A DNA stretch of 64,000 nt, taken from CAZRKC01 sp964600665 (lineage in GTDB: Bacteria > Bacillota > SLNR01). The stretch is from the NCBI GenBank assembly GCA_964600665.1, contig CAZRKC010000001.1, positions 124,001-188,000 on the forward strand, in the 5' to 3' direction. Position 1 is the first letter of the stretch. Every line of letters starts with the position of its first letter. The notes under the pieces were generated by a model. That model ran no database searches, was not told where the DNA came from, and was given only the letters and a program-made list of their open reading frames with translations. Both the position numbers and the translations under genes were made by a program. Of the stretch, positions 55,176 through 63,680 are shown in pieces.

Positions 55176-55529
55176 ATGAGCTTTTTGAAGAAACTGGGTG
55201 AAACTGCAAAATCAACTGCTTCGGCAATTGGAACAAAATCCGTTGAATTGGTGAATACGGGCAAGTTAATGGTCGAGAAAAATAATCTTAAAGGGAAAGT
55301 CAATAACAAGTACACCGATATAGGCTCTATGTCATATGTGGCATATAAAGAGGGTATTGAGCCAGACCAAGAGAAAATTGTGACGATTTTCAGAGAAATC
55401 GACGAGTTGGAAGCGCAAATTGCCGAGGTCGAGCGGAAAATCAAAGAAGAAAAAGAGGGTAAAAAAGACGATAAGGAATTTGTCGAACCTGAGGCAGAAA
55501 TCGATTCGGAAAATCGCCAAGAAGATTAA
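55176..55529 (+). CDS. Small coiled-coil protein
   Basis: About 117 residues. The N-terminal half contains a short amphipathic helix (SFLKKLGETAKSTASAIGTK) and NLKGKVNNKYTDIGSMSYVAY; the second half is a highly charged coiled coil (EIDELEAQIAEVERKIKEEK) and an acidic tail. Similar short proteins in Firmicutes often carry a C-terminal zinc ribbon, which is missing here. AGAAGGTG precedes the ATG at 55176, and a good terminator follows. A cytoplasmic or membrane-peripheral role is plausible; function is unknown. Confidence 0.75.
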   Translation: MSFLKKLGETAKSTASAIGTKSVELVNTGKLMVEKNNLKGKVNNKYTDIGSMSYVAYKEGIEPDQEKIVTIFREIDELEAQIAEVERKIKEEKEGKKDDKEFVEPEAEIDSENRQED

Positions 55530-55532
55530 CAA

Positions 55533-55565
55533 CAATACCCCGCCAATAGGCGGGGTATTGCTTTT
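55533..55565 (+). terminator. Terminator of the coiled-coil gene
   Basis: CAATACCCCGCC and GGCGGGGTATTG form a perfect 12-bp stem with a 4-nt loop, then CTTTT. Confidence 0.9.
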
Positions 55566-55805
55566 AAACCAATATTCACTCCCACTCAGTTTAGCCTCAT
55601 CTCGCAGAAATCAAGCTCTTTGATAGTTTGCATCCTCAGTCACCGATAGTATCATCTGATCCCATTCTCTATGAATAGTGGGGTACTTCCACAACAACCA
55701 CAATAGGTTCGTAATCCTTTATCTTCCAGCAGGCCGATGTCAATACCCTATCGAACCCCGTATCCTACTGAATATCACGAAAACAAGGCAAACCTCAATG
55801 GATAG

Positions 55806-56513
55806 TTAGGATTCAATACTCCGTGTAGCTCCATTTAAGGGTGGAATCTCCGGTTTACTTCCGGATTGAGTCAATGAGGAGTCTGCGAAGTTCAAGATAA
55901 CTTCACGGGCTCCAAATCCTCTTGCTAATGCGGTTAATGTAACCTCAGATGAATTCTGAATGTCTGTCCACATATTTGCAGCAAGTCGTCTGGCCATCAA
56001 TTGAGCCTGGTTGCGAGCTTCATCTTTTAAACGATTCTTCTCTTCTTCATCGAATCCGGTTCCAAGGGCACGATTCAGTAAATCTGGTAACAACCATGGC
56101 AATAATTTGCTATTCTGTTCGTCATAAAAATTGATATCAACAATTTTAATCTCGTAATAACAAGGCGGCATGTGCAGTTCGAATCGCCCACTGCCATGAT
56201 CTCGAATCGAAAAATCTTTGCTCTTCAGGTTGAATTTAAATTCGATATCAAACTCAAATATCATGGCCATTTTCTTTGATGAAATGAGCCACTTGAAGTA
56301 CTTTTTCCCCACATCACCCATCCAGTGTTCGGCTGTCGTAACAATTTCCTTCGCTTTGACTTTGTATACGACCAGTTCTCCCACCGATCGGATCTCCTCA
56401 ATCGAAACATAAACTTTTGCAGGTTCAGCAGGCAGTCGCGATTTTGGTTTCCTGAACCAAAAAATCGCCATGATGATTGATGCGACCCCGACTCCAGCCA
56501 GGAATTCAGCCAT
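55806..56513 (-). CDS. DUF4230-family membrane-anchored protein
   Basis: A 235-residue protein with one N-terminal membrane helix (about 4-20) and a soluble part resembling DUF4230: SIEEIRSVGELVVYKVKAKE, a beta-rich middle (FEFDIEFKFNLKSKDFSI, MPPCYYEIKIVDINFYDE) and a C-terminal helix with ARNQAQLMARRLAANM. The function of DUF4230 proteins is not established. GGGGGG precedes the ATG. The gene is divergent from the arginase gene and stands alone. Confidence 0.8.
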   Translation of the reverse strand: MAEFLAGVGVASIIMAIFWFRKPKSRLPAEPAKVYVSIEEIRSVGELVVYKVKAKEIVTTAEHWMGDVGKKYFKWLISSKKMAMIFEFDIEFKFNLKSKDFSIRDHGSGRFELHMPPCYYEIKIVDINFYDEQNSKLLPWLLPDLLNRALGTGFDEEEKNRLKDEARNQAQLMARRLAANMWTDIQNSSEVTLTALARGFGAREVILNFADSSLTQSGSKPEIPPLNGATRSIES

Positions 56514-56609
56514 CTCGACCCCCCTTTCCGATTATGTTACAGAGAATTCCACTACTCATAGCAGAATCCTTCTACAACACGAACACTTATGAGCGCTTTT
56601 CACATCCTA

Positions 56610-56618
56610 TGATATAAT
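56610..56618 (+). promoter_or_regulatory. Extended -10 promoter of the arginase gene
   Basis: TGA followed directly by TATAAT gives an extended -10 element about 36 bp before the start codon; no good -35 box is visible. Confidence 0.65.
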
Positions 56619-56653
56619 GAGAATGAAGAAACCAATGATAGGAGGCTTGCGAC

Positions 56654-57553
56654 ATGAACATTGAGGTCATCGGAGTGCCTGTCGATCTTGGAGCGGACCG
56701 CCGTGGTGTAGACATGGGACCCAGTGCGATTCGTTATGCAGGGTTGAAAACAGCGGTCACAGATCTGGGATATAACTACATTGATCTTGGCGATATTGAA
56801 GTGCCGATTCCACCCATATATGGACATTTTGCCAACCCATCCATGAAATATCTAGATGAGGTGACCGCTGCAAACAAAAGGCTTGCAACCAGAGTCATGG
56901 ATAGTCATCGGCGCGGTAATATGCCACTCATCTTAGGTGGAGATCACAGTATCGCTGTTGGATCTATCCTTGGGACTCAATCGATTCACCATCCCATTGG
57001 TGTCATTTGGATCGATGCCCATGGTGATTTCAATAATCATGAAACAACCATCAGCGGGAATCTCCACGGGATGCCGTTGGCCGCGTGCGCTGGATTTGGG
57101 CCTGCGGCAATGACTGAATTCAAAGGGAAGGATGTACCGTATATCAAACCTGACAATATTGCACTCATTGGGGTGCGTGATTTAGATCGCGAGGAAAAAG
57201 TACTTCTGCGCGAATCTGGTGTTCACATTTTCACCATGGCCGATATTGATGTTTATGGCATGAAGGATATTATTCAAAAAGCGATTCAAATTGCCACCAA
57301 CGGTACCAGAGGCTTTCATCTCAGTTTCGATATGGATGCATTGACCCCTGCAGAAGCCCCTGGAGTCGGCACTCCGGTACCCGGTGGACTCACATACCGC
57401 GAAGCACATTTGGCATCCGAAATGATTGCTGATACCGGTCATCTATTATCCTTCGAATTTGTTGAAGTGAACCCGATTCTGGACCAGATGAACCAAACAG
57501 CAAAAGTAGCCGTCACTCTTGTGGCTTCCGTGCTGGGAAAGAAAATCATTTGA
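56654..57553 (+). CDS. rocF: Arginase
   Basis: A 299-residue ureohydrolase converting arginine to ornithine and urea. Binuclear manganese ligands are visible in ILGGDHSIAVG, WIDAHGDFNNH and HLSFDMDALTP, with the substrate loop GNLHGMPLAA. Ending in GLTYREAHLASEM and FEFVEVNPILD, it matches RocF rather than agmatinase or formiminoglutamase. GGAGG precedes the ATG at good spacing. It is convergent with the cysteine desulfidase gene, with only 13 bp between stop codons and no separate terminator. Confidence 0.94.
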   Translation: MNIEVIGVPVDLGADRRGVDMGPSAIRYAGLKTAVTDLGYNYIDLGDIEVPIPPIYGHFANPSMKYLDEVTAANKRLATRVMDSHRRGNMPLILGGDHSIAVGSILGTQSIHHPIGVIWIDAHGDFNNHETTISGNLHGMPLAACAGFGPAAMTEFKGKDVPYIKPDNIALIGVRDLDREEKVLLRESGVHIFTMADIDVYGMKDIIQKAIQIATNGTRGFHLSFDMDALTPAEAPGVGTPVPGGLTYREAHLASEMIADTGHLLSFEFVEVNPILDQMNQTAKVAVTLVASVLGKKII

Positions 57554-57566
57554 ACAAGGGATTTCA

Positions 57567-58862
57567 TCACAGAGTTGAGAGAACATGTTCATCTTGGATC
57601 TCTTTCGCGATCTCGAGAATGACCCGGTCAGTATAGGTCATTCCGGGGTCGTTGATTCTTCCGACATATTGAAGGGTGCGGTGGATTTCAGGATGAAGGA
57701 TTCCAGAAGGTCCACGGGCATACACACCAGCAAGGGCAAGATAGGATTGGATCACTGCTTCCCCTGAAGCAACACTCACTTTATATGAACAGGTTTCCTT
57801 TGCACCATCACAAATCATCCCAGTTAATGAACCAAGTATAGACTGCATGGCCCCTGTAATCTGATCCCGATTGCCACCCAACATCCAGACTACCCCTGCA
57901 GCAGCACCCGTTGCAGCAGCCACACCACATCCACAGAAAGCATTCATCCTTTTTACATGCCATTTAATGAGGATGGTGGTCAGCGCACTCATGGCCAATC
58001 CTTTTGCGAGCTTTGCCTGTTCAAGTTGTTCAACTTCCCAAACAGCTCTTACCGTCAACAAGGCAGTGATTCCATGGTTTCCGCTGCCTGCCACTGTCAT
58101 GATTGGAACCGGAAAACCCGCCATACGAGCATCAGATGCACCAGCAGTATAGCTTCGTGCTTTCAAAAAGGATTCCAGTTTTGAATCTCTTGTCGTAAAC
58201 CCACTCAATCCGTTACCTAGACCAAAACTTGCGCCTGATTCGATTCCTTTTTTCGCTGCTGCAAGATTGGCATCTGCTCCTTCTACAAGAAAGCTGAATG
58301 TTTCTGCCGAACTCTGCTGCACAAAGTCTATGATATCGTGGAGGTGAACACCATCCATCGAAGTTGAGCCAGGTTTTGATGACAGAACTGAACCCGAAAT
58401 AATCTCGTTTCCATTAATCACAATGCTTGTGATATTTGCATAATCCTCTTGAATAATGACTGTTACTGTATCACCTTGGCCTATAACGGTCACTTCGATA
58501 TATAACAAAACACCGTTTTCCGAAATTTCAACCTTCACGGGAATATGGTTCAATAACTTCCTTACCTCTTCTGCTGCAGTTACAGAAATTTCAGCGAGAA
58601 CTCCAAGTCCTCTTTTTGCGTCCCCAGTGACGATACCCATGAGGGCAGCAATATGAACTCCTTTGTCTTGAGTTCCGGGGATACCAACCCCGTTCGCATT
58701 TTTGTAGATATTCGGGCTAACCTTGATACATACACTTTCAGGCCGCCCATTCAAATGAACCTGGGCCTCTGCTCCTGCCAATGCAATGCCGATCGGATCA
58801 GTACAACCCGTTGCATAGACTGTTTCCTTTTTTAATATTTCCAATAGACGATTTGCACCCAC
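57567..58862 (-). CDS. L-cysteine desulfidase-like Fe-S enzyme (UPF0597/CyuA family)
   Basis: A 431-residue enzyme of the UPF0597 family related to iron-sulfur serine dehydratase alpha chains. Members known as CyuA/YhaM break L-cysteine to pyruvate, ammonia and sulfide. Candidate cluster cysteines are in YATGCTDPIG, NAFCGCGVA and GMICDGAKETCSYK, in the expected order and spacing. The start is GTG with GGAGG about 6 bases upstream. It is divergent from lgt. Oxygen-sensitive chemistry suits an anaerobe. Confidence 0.9.
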   Translation of the reverse strand: MGANRLLEILKKETVYATGCTDPIGIALAGAEAQVHLNGRPESVCIKVSPNIYKNANGVGIPGTQDKGVHIAALMGIVTGDAKRGLGVLAEISVTAAEEVRKLLNHIPVKVEISENGVLLYIEVTVIGQGDTVTVIIQEDYANITSIVINGNEIISGSVLSSKPGSTSMDGVHLHDIIDFVQQSSAETFSFLVEGADANLAAAKKGIESGASFGLGNGLSGFTTRDSKLESFLKARSYTAGASDARMAGFPVPIMTVAGSGNHGITALLTVRAVWEVEQLEQAKLAKGLAMSALTTILIKWHVKRMNAFCGCGVAAATGAAAGVVWMLGGNRDQITGAMQSILGSLTGMICDGAKETCSYKVSVASGEAVIQSYLALAGVYARGPSGILHPEIHRTLQYVGRINDPGMTYTDRVILEIAKEIQDEHVLSTL

Positions 58863-58900
58863 TTTTCATCCTCCTTTTATGAATCTTGGAATTAAGTTTA

Positions 58901-58930
58901 TGGACACTTCACTCCCATTTAAGTTATAAT
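58901..58930 (+). promoter_or_regulatory. Promoter of lgt
   Basis: TGGACA (58901-58906) and TATAAT (58925-58930) are 18 bp apart, about 50 bp before the start codon. Confidence 0.7.
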
Positions 58931-58979
58931 AAACTCGTTTCATACTTGACTTATCTGAATAGCTGAAGGGGTGTTATCG

Positions 58980-59798
58980 GTGTTGATCCCCAATCTTAGC
59001 CCGGTCATATTTACCATTGGTCCACTTGCTATACGTTGGTATGGATTAATGATGGCTATCTCTTTTATCAGCGGCGGCTATTTCATCATCAGAGACGGCA
59101 AAAAGAAAGGTCTCAATGAAGATGATCTCCTGAATATGTTTATATGGGTGATTATCGGTGCAATCATTGGGGCCCGTTTAATTTATGTGGTGACCAACCT
59201 CGATTACTTCCTTTCCGTTCCTGCTGATATTATCCGGATCGATCATGGTGGACTGGCATTCCATGGCGGGCTGTTAGGTGGTATTCTGGGATTTTTGATA
59301 GCTAACCGCAACTACCGCATCAATGTGGGAACCGGACTTGATTTATCAGTACCCGGGATCGGAATCGGGATTTTTCTGGTTCGAATTGCGAATATTTTTA
59401 ATCAGGAAATAATCGGCCGTCGGGCTTCATTACTTCCATTTGAACGTCACCCGACACAAATTTATGGAGCATTGATTGGTCTTTTTATTTTTGTTACTTA
59501 TCTGGTTGCAAAGCGCAAGAAAAGCTTAGCTCCAGGAGAACTTTTCTGGTCTGCAATGATTTATTATTCTCTTTTGAGAGGATTGATCGAAGAAACTTTC
59601 CGGTTCAACCCCTTATATATCTGGGGATATATAAACCTTGAATGGGGTGCAGGCTTCTTCACATTGACGCACCTGATTACCCCACCAATGATTTTGTTTG
59701 CTTTATGGATGAGAAACCGGACTAAATCTGAAACCACCATACCAGATGGAGACCCACTCACCCAGAATCCTCTATCCGCAACGAAGGAGGAAAACTAA
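58980..59798 (+). CDS. lgt: Prolipoprotein diacylglyceryl transferase
   Basis: A seven-helix membrane enzyme of about 272 residues that moves a diacylglyceryl group from phosphatidylglycerol to the lipobox cysteine of prelipoproteins. The conserved GGLAFHGGLLGG, the VRIANIFNQEIIGR signature and HPTQIYGALIG are all present. The GTG at 58980 lies 8 bases after AAGGGG; another GTG three codons earlier falls inside that site. It supports the several lipoproteins in the window. Its stop overlaps the ATG of the HD-domain gene by one base. Confidence 0.95.
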   Translation: MLIPNLSPVIFTIGPLAIRWYGLMMAISFISGGYFIIRDGKKKGLNEDDLLNMFIWVIIGAIIGARLIYVVTNLDYFLSVPADIIRIDHGGLAFHGGLLGGILGFLIANRNYRINVGTGLDLSVPGIGIGIFLVRIANIFNQEIIGRRASLLPFERHPTQIYGALIGLFIFVTYLVAKRKKSLAPGELFWSAMIYYSLLRGLIEETFRFNPLYIWGYINLEWGAGFFTLTHLITPPMILFALWMRNRTKSETTIPDGDPLTQNPLSATKEEN

Positions 59799-60385
59799 TG
59801 GATCATCGTTTCTTACAACAGACAGAGTTTTTACTCGAAGTCGACAAATTAAAGAATGTTATTCGCCAAAACTACTTGGCTGATGGCTCTCGTCGTGAAA
59901 ACGACACAGAGCATTCCTGGCATATTGCCATTATGGTAGCCCTCATGGAAGAGTATTTCCTTGGTATCGACATTCTCAAGACTTTAAAGATGGTTTTACT
60001 GCACGATCTGGTTGAGATCGATGCGGGGGACACATTCGCATATGATATACAAGGTTATACAACCAAGGAAGCCCGGGAAACTGAGGCTGCTCACCGGATT
60101 TTTGGGCTTCTGCCTACAAGTCAGAAAGAAGAATATCTATCGTTATGGCAGGAGTTCGAATCAATGAAGACACCCGAATCGATTTGCGGAGCAATCATGG
60201 ATCGTATTCAACCTTTAATGCTGAATTATCATTCTCAAGGTAAGATGTGGAAACTGAAGAATATCACTTCCGAGCAAATTCGTGAACGAAATTCAATTGT
60301 CTTTGAAAAAGGACCCCTGGTATTTCAAGAATATGTTGAGTCAATCATTCAGGATGCCCTTGAAAAAGGATATTTAAATTCATAG
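59798..60385 (+). CDS. HD-domain hydrolase (5'-deoxynucleotidase YfbR-like)
   Basis: A 195-residue metal-dependent phosphohydrolase. HD-domain ligands are visible as His in RRENDTEHSWHI, His-Asp in LLHDLVEID and a later Asp in IMDRIQPLML. The closest pattern is the YfbR/YGK1 group that hydrolyses deoxynucleoside monophosphates. AGGAGG sits in the end of lgt, and the start overlaps the lgt stop (TAATG), so expression is coupled. A bidirectional terminator follows. Confidence 0.87.
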   Translation: MDHRFLQQTEFLLEVDKLKNVIRQNYLADGSRRENDTEHSWHIAIMVALMEEYFLGIDILKTLKMVLLHDLVEIDAGDTFAYDIQGYTTKEARETEAAHRIFGLLPTSQKEEYLSLWQEFESMKTPESICGAIMDRIQPLMLNYHSQGKMWKLKNITSEQIRERNSIVFEKGPLVFQEYVESIIQDALEKGYLNS

Positions 60386-60386
60386 G

Positions 60387-60415
60387 AAAAACCAGGGAAA
60401 CTACCCCTGGTTTTT
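60387..60415. terminator. Bidirectional terminator
   Basis: ACCAGGG and CCCTGGT pair around a short loop, flanked by A residues on the left and T residues on the right, between two convergent genes. Confidence 0.88.
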
Positions 60416-60423
60416 CTTTATAA

Positions 60424-61506
60424 TTAGAAATTTGCAGGAGGAGTATTGGGTATTCTTGCGACAGAATCAAGCGCATAATAGAATTCTGCTCCGGGTCCTT
60501 CTGTTACCTCCCCAATGACCGCGGCTTTTACACCATGTCTTTCTGCTGCTTTCAGCATTGCATCCGCATCCTTGGGTGACACCTGGAACATCATACGTGC
60601 TTGTGTCTCACAAATTAGAATCTCCTCCGGAGTTAAGACTGGATTATTGACAGGAACTTGAGCGAGATCTATACGTGCCCCAAGGCCTCCGTAACGGACT
60701 GATTCACTGACCGCAGCTCCGATTCCCGCGGCTCCCAAATCAGAGCATGCGTGGATGGCAACTGATTTCATCGCATCAAGTGAAGCATCCATGGTCATCC
60801 TTTCCTCTTTGAAAAGGGCAATTGCGGGGCGCATTACATCAGCCAAGCCTGCCCTGTACAGAGTATCATTACCATCATTGCTTGTTTCGCCGAAGATCAC
60901 AAACACATCACCGACATGCTTTGCAGGTTTTGTCAAAGGTGCATCTGTTTCCAGTCGCCCGATCACTGCGGCGACAACTGCAGGGACAATGTCACTGAAT
61001 GAGGTTGAAAGTCCTCCTCCAACCACAAAAACATCCATGTTCGCACACATATCACGAATGCCCCTGACCAGTAAATTAACCCTCTCACCGCTCGTCATAG
61101 TCGCACAAGTACCACACGTGCATTCTCCTTTAAACCCACAAGGGCCGACGATTACTTCTTCATCTAACGGTCTTGTTCCAATGAAGTCCAGTAAGAACAG
61201 CGGGCGTCCACCCATCGCAACCACATCTCGCATTGCTCCACCCGCACCTGTTGCTGCGCCATCATATGGGCGAGGTACACAAGGCGAACAGTGACTTTCC
61301 ATTTTTGCCACCACCAAACCATTTCCGGGCATCCTGAACACAGCTGCGTCATCATTCGCATCGGGACCTATCAAGAGTACATTCGGCCATGATTTTGCAA
61401 CTTGATCATTCAATTCTTTAAACATCCCAAAGTCAATAGCCTTATCAATGTTATGATGCAAATGAACAAATAATGCATGCATCAAGGCTTTCTCTACTCG
61501 ATTCAT
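60424..61506 (-). CDS. PurL/AIR-synthase-like protein with a cysteine cluster
   Basis: About 360 residues with the PurM/PurL ATP-grasp-like AIRS fold. The N-terminal AIRS domain has ESHCSPCVPRPYDGAATG followed by GAGGAMRDVVAMGGRP, which align with the HNHPS and GAATGxGGxxRD motifs of PurL; the second domain runs from about 200 (GDVFVIFGETSNDGND) to the end. In place of the HNHP histidine is CSPC, and an insert reads GPCGFKGECTCGTCA, giving six cysteines that could bind a metal or cluster. It is far too short for PurL and lacks a glutaminase. GGGGG precedes the ATG at 61506. Its role is unknown; HypE, SelD and ThiL share the fold. Confidence 0.75.
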   Translation of the reverse strand: MNRVEKALMHALFVHLHHNIDKAIDFGMFKELNDQVAKSWPNVLLIGPDANDDAAVFRMPGNGLVVAKMESHCSPCVPRPYDGAATGAGGAMRDVVAMGGRPLFLLDFIGTRPLDEEVIVGPCGFKGECTCGTCATMTSGERVNLLVRGIRDMCANMDVFVVGGGLSTSFSDIVPAVVAAVIGRLETDAPLTKPAKHVGDVFVIFGETSNDGNDTLYRAGLADVMRPAIALFKEERMTMDASLDAMKSVAIHACSDLGAAGIGAAVSESVRYGGLGARIDLAQVPVNNPVLTPEEILICETQARMMFQVSPKDADAMLKAAERHGVKAAVIGEVTEGPGAEFYYALDSVARIPNTPPANF

Positions 61507-61645
61507 CGTCATCCCCCTCGCTTCATTCCTTGTTACTACTATTCATCCTTCGCCTTGGAAATCCTTCAACTCTATATATCGGGATTCCGGCAGGAAAGCA
61601 ACGCCCTATCGAGAACATAGGTATTATTATAGTATTGTCGAAAGC

Positions 61646-62887
61646 GTGGATATCATGCGATTCAATCTTGTCCGTTTTGCGACGGACCCCATCGTTTTAA
61701 TCTTTCTTGCTTCAGTCACAGGACTCATGTTGGGTCAGGTGAAATTTGGGTTGCTTAAGCTGGGGAAATCAGGTAGCTTGTTTACAGGGTTAATCATAGG
61801 CTGGGTGATTTACACTCGCTTCGCCTTACCCTTTGCAGACGCTGACCCGATTCCGGACTATGCGCGTGTGATTTTATCCAGAGGTGTCGTGTCGTTGGAT
61901 TACTTTAACCTCACATTGATACTGTTTATCGCAGCCAGTGCTTTGATGGCTGCACGAGGTTTCGGATATGTTTTGAAAAAATACGGCGTGCGCTTTCTCT
62001 TTTTAGGTTTCTTTATGACCTTGATGGGAGCAGTATTCAGTTATTTTGCGACTCTCCTCTTTCCAGCCCAACAGGCTTTTGCAATCGCGGGAACTTACAA
62101 TGGCGCATTAACCAGCTCTCCAGGGCTTGCTGCTGCACTTGAAGTCCTGAGTGGACACCCCGAAAGCAGTCTCGCCGGACTTGGATATGCTGTCGGATAT
62201 GCCCCTGGTGTTATTATGACGATACTGATGATCGATACCCTGCCGACTCTATTTCGATTGAATATCGAACAAGAGCGAGGAAAATTTGAAGCAGATATTA
62301 AGGCATCGGGCATTCAACGTGATGGGGAAACATGTGGCACTGGTCTTGATATGCTGGCCTTTGGAGTGGTTTGCATCGGAGGGTTTCTATTGGGTTCTGT
62401 TGAACTTTATTTAGGTTCAAAGCTTGGGTTTGTCAGTCTTGGGATGACAGGCGGGATCATCATCACGGCACTGATTCTCGGCTATGTGGGGCGGATCGGT
62501 GCAGTCACTTTTCGCTTTAGTGACAACTTACTGGAGGTTATTCGAGAATTAGGGATGATGTTTTTCCTTGCGGTCGTTGGTTTAAGAAGTGGTTATGACA
62601 CAATCAGCGCTTTGGGCGGAACCGGGCTGATTCTGATTTTGATCGCATCCGCAACAACTGTACTCACGATGCTTTCAGGCTATCTCGTTGGTCGTTATCT
62701 TTTCAAAATCAACTGGTTTATGCTCGCTGGCGCCATGTGTGGGGGGATGACCAGCACACCCGGTCTCAGCGCTGCAACTGAAACATATCGAAATAATGAA
62801 ATTGCTGCCGGTTATGGAGCGGCATATCCAGCTGCTCTGCTCGGGATGATTCTATTCAATAAACTCCTATTTCAACTGTTACTCTAA
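61646..62887 (+). CDS. AspT/YidE-type integral membrane transporter-like protein
   Basis: A 413-residue protein with about 10-12 membrane helices. Two related halves carry matched motifs, NGALTSSPGLAAALE in the first and GGMTSTPGLSAATE in the second, the hallmark of the AspT/YidE/YbjL duplication. TrkA-C domains that usually separate the halves are absent; a short cytoplasmic loop (EQERGKFEADIKASGIQRD) is there instead. It probably exchanges a carboxylate or amino acid, but no aspartate decarboxylase gene is near. The start is GTG at 61646 or ATG at 61655; neither has a good ribosome binding site. Confidence 0.82.
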   Translation: MDIMRFNLVRFATDPIVLIFLASVTGLMLGQVKFGLLKLGKSGSLFTGLIIGWVIYTRFALPFADADPIPDYARVILSRGVVSLDYFNLTLILFIAASALMAARGFGYVLKKYGVRFLFLGFFMTLMGAVFSYFATLLFPAQQAFAIAGTYNGALTSSPGLAAALEVLSGHPESSLAGLGYAVGYAPGVIMTILMIDTLPTLFRLNIEQERGKFEADIKASGIQRDGETCGTGLDMLAFGVVCIGGFLLGSVELYLGSKLGFVSLGMTGGIIITALILGYVGRIGAVTFRFSDNLLEVIRELGMMFFLAVVGLRSGYDTISALGGTGLILILIASATTVLTMLSGYLVGRYLFKINWFMLAGAMCGGMTSTPGLSAATETYRNNEIAAGYGAAYPAALLGMILFNKLLFQLLL

Positions 62888-62981
62888 GAGAATTTATCAA
62901 ATTATCCCAATATAAAAAGGAGTCGACTACTTCATGTCGAAATCTAGAGTGTAGTTTCAAAAATGAAAGGAGGCTATTTTG

Positions 62982-63173
62982 ATGAAAGTGATGATTGATA
63001 CCAACCTATGCCATGGAAACATTGTTTGTGTTGAAGTTGCTCCAGAAATTTTTAAAATTAACAGAGAAGGTTTCGGCGAAGTGTACACCGATGAAATTCC
63101 GGCCGACCTCGTAGACAAAGTAAACGAAGCCATTGAAAAATGCCCCCGTCAGGCGATAAAGATCGTAGAATAG
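62982..63173 (+). CDS. Single-cluster ferredoxin, 3Fe-4S type
   Basis: A 63-residue ferredoxin. Cysteine spacing is Cys-x5-Cys in NLCHGNIVCVEVAPEIF and a distal Cys-Pro in KCPRQAI. The second ligand position of a normal CxxCxxC motif is Asn, and the next Cys is Ala, so only three cysteines remain. That pattern is known from 3Fe-4S ferredoxins such as those that serve cytochromes P450 in actinomycetes. AAAGGAGG precedes the ATG by about 8 bases. It could donate or accept low-potential electrons, with an unknown partner. A terminator follows. Confidence 0.88.
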   Translation: MKVMIDTNLCHGNIVCVEVAPEIFKINREGFGEVYTDEIPADLVDKVNEAIEKCPRQAIKIVE

Positions 63174-63185
63174 AACACCTGGGTC

Positions 63186-63216
63186 AAACCGGCACCCGAA
63201 TGGTGCCGGTTTTTAT
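63186..63216 (+). terminator. Terminator of the ferredoxin gene
   Basis: AAACCGGCACC and GGTGCCGGTTT form an 11-bp stem with a 5-nt loop, followed by more T residues. Confidence 0.92.
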
Positions 63217-63250
63217 TCGGAATGACCATTGTGGTTTAGGGAGGTAAATC

Positions 63251-63649
63251 ATGTTTGCAGAGTTTAAAAAATTTGCAATGCGTGGAAATGTGATGGATCT
63301 GGCTGTTGGTGTAATCATCGGCGGTGCTTTCGGAAAAATAATCGGTTCAATGGTCAACGATATGCTAATGCCAATTATCGGTATGCTGATGGGTGGCATC
63401 AATTTCCTAGATCTAAAGTATGTCATTAAGGAAGCTACTGAAACCGCATCTGAATCCGCAATTCTTTATGGTCAGTTCCTGCAATCGATCATAGATTTCA
63501 TACTCATTGCCCTAAGCGTCTTCTTTCTTGTGAAGTTTATTCAATCATTGCGTCAAAAAGAAGAAGAAAAACCAGCTCCACCACCTGAACCAAGCGCTGA
63601 AACCCTATTACTACAAGAAATCAGAGATATACTCAAGACCCAAAGCTAA
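63251..63649 (+). CDS. mscL: Large-conductance mechanosensitive channel
   Basis: A 132-residue channel subunit that opens under membrane tension and forms a homopentamer. The N-terminal helix FAEFKKFAMRGNVMDLAVGV and first membrane helix VIIGGAFGKIIGSMVNDMLMP are highly characteristic, the second membrane helix is FLQSIIDFILIALSVFFLVKF, and the C-terminal bundle is PSAETLLLQEIRDILK. AGGGAGG precedes the ATG. It has its own terminator and seems monocistronic. Confidence 0.97.
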   Translation: MFAEFKKFAMRGNVMDLAVGVIIGGAFGKIIGSMVNDMLMPIIGMLMGGINFLDLKYVIKEATETASESAILYGQFLQSIIDFILIALSVFFLVKFIQSLRQKEEEKPAPPPEPSAETLLLQEIRDILKTQS

Positions 63650-63651
63650 TC

Positions 63652-63680
63652 AAAAGGCTGCCAGTTGGCAGCCTTTTTTT
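63652..63680. terminator. Bidirectional terminator after mscL
   Basis: AAAAGGCTGCC and GGCAGCCTTTT form an 11-bp stem with a 4-nt loop and flanking T and A runs between convergent genes. Confidence 0.92.
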
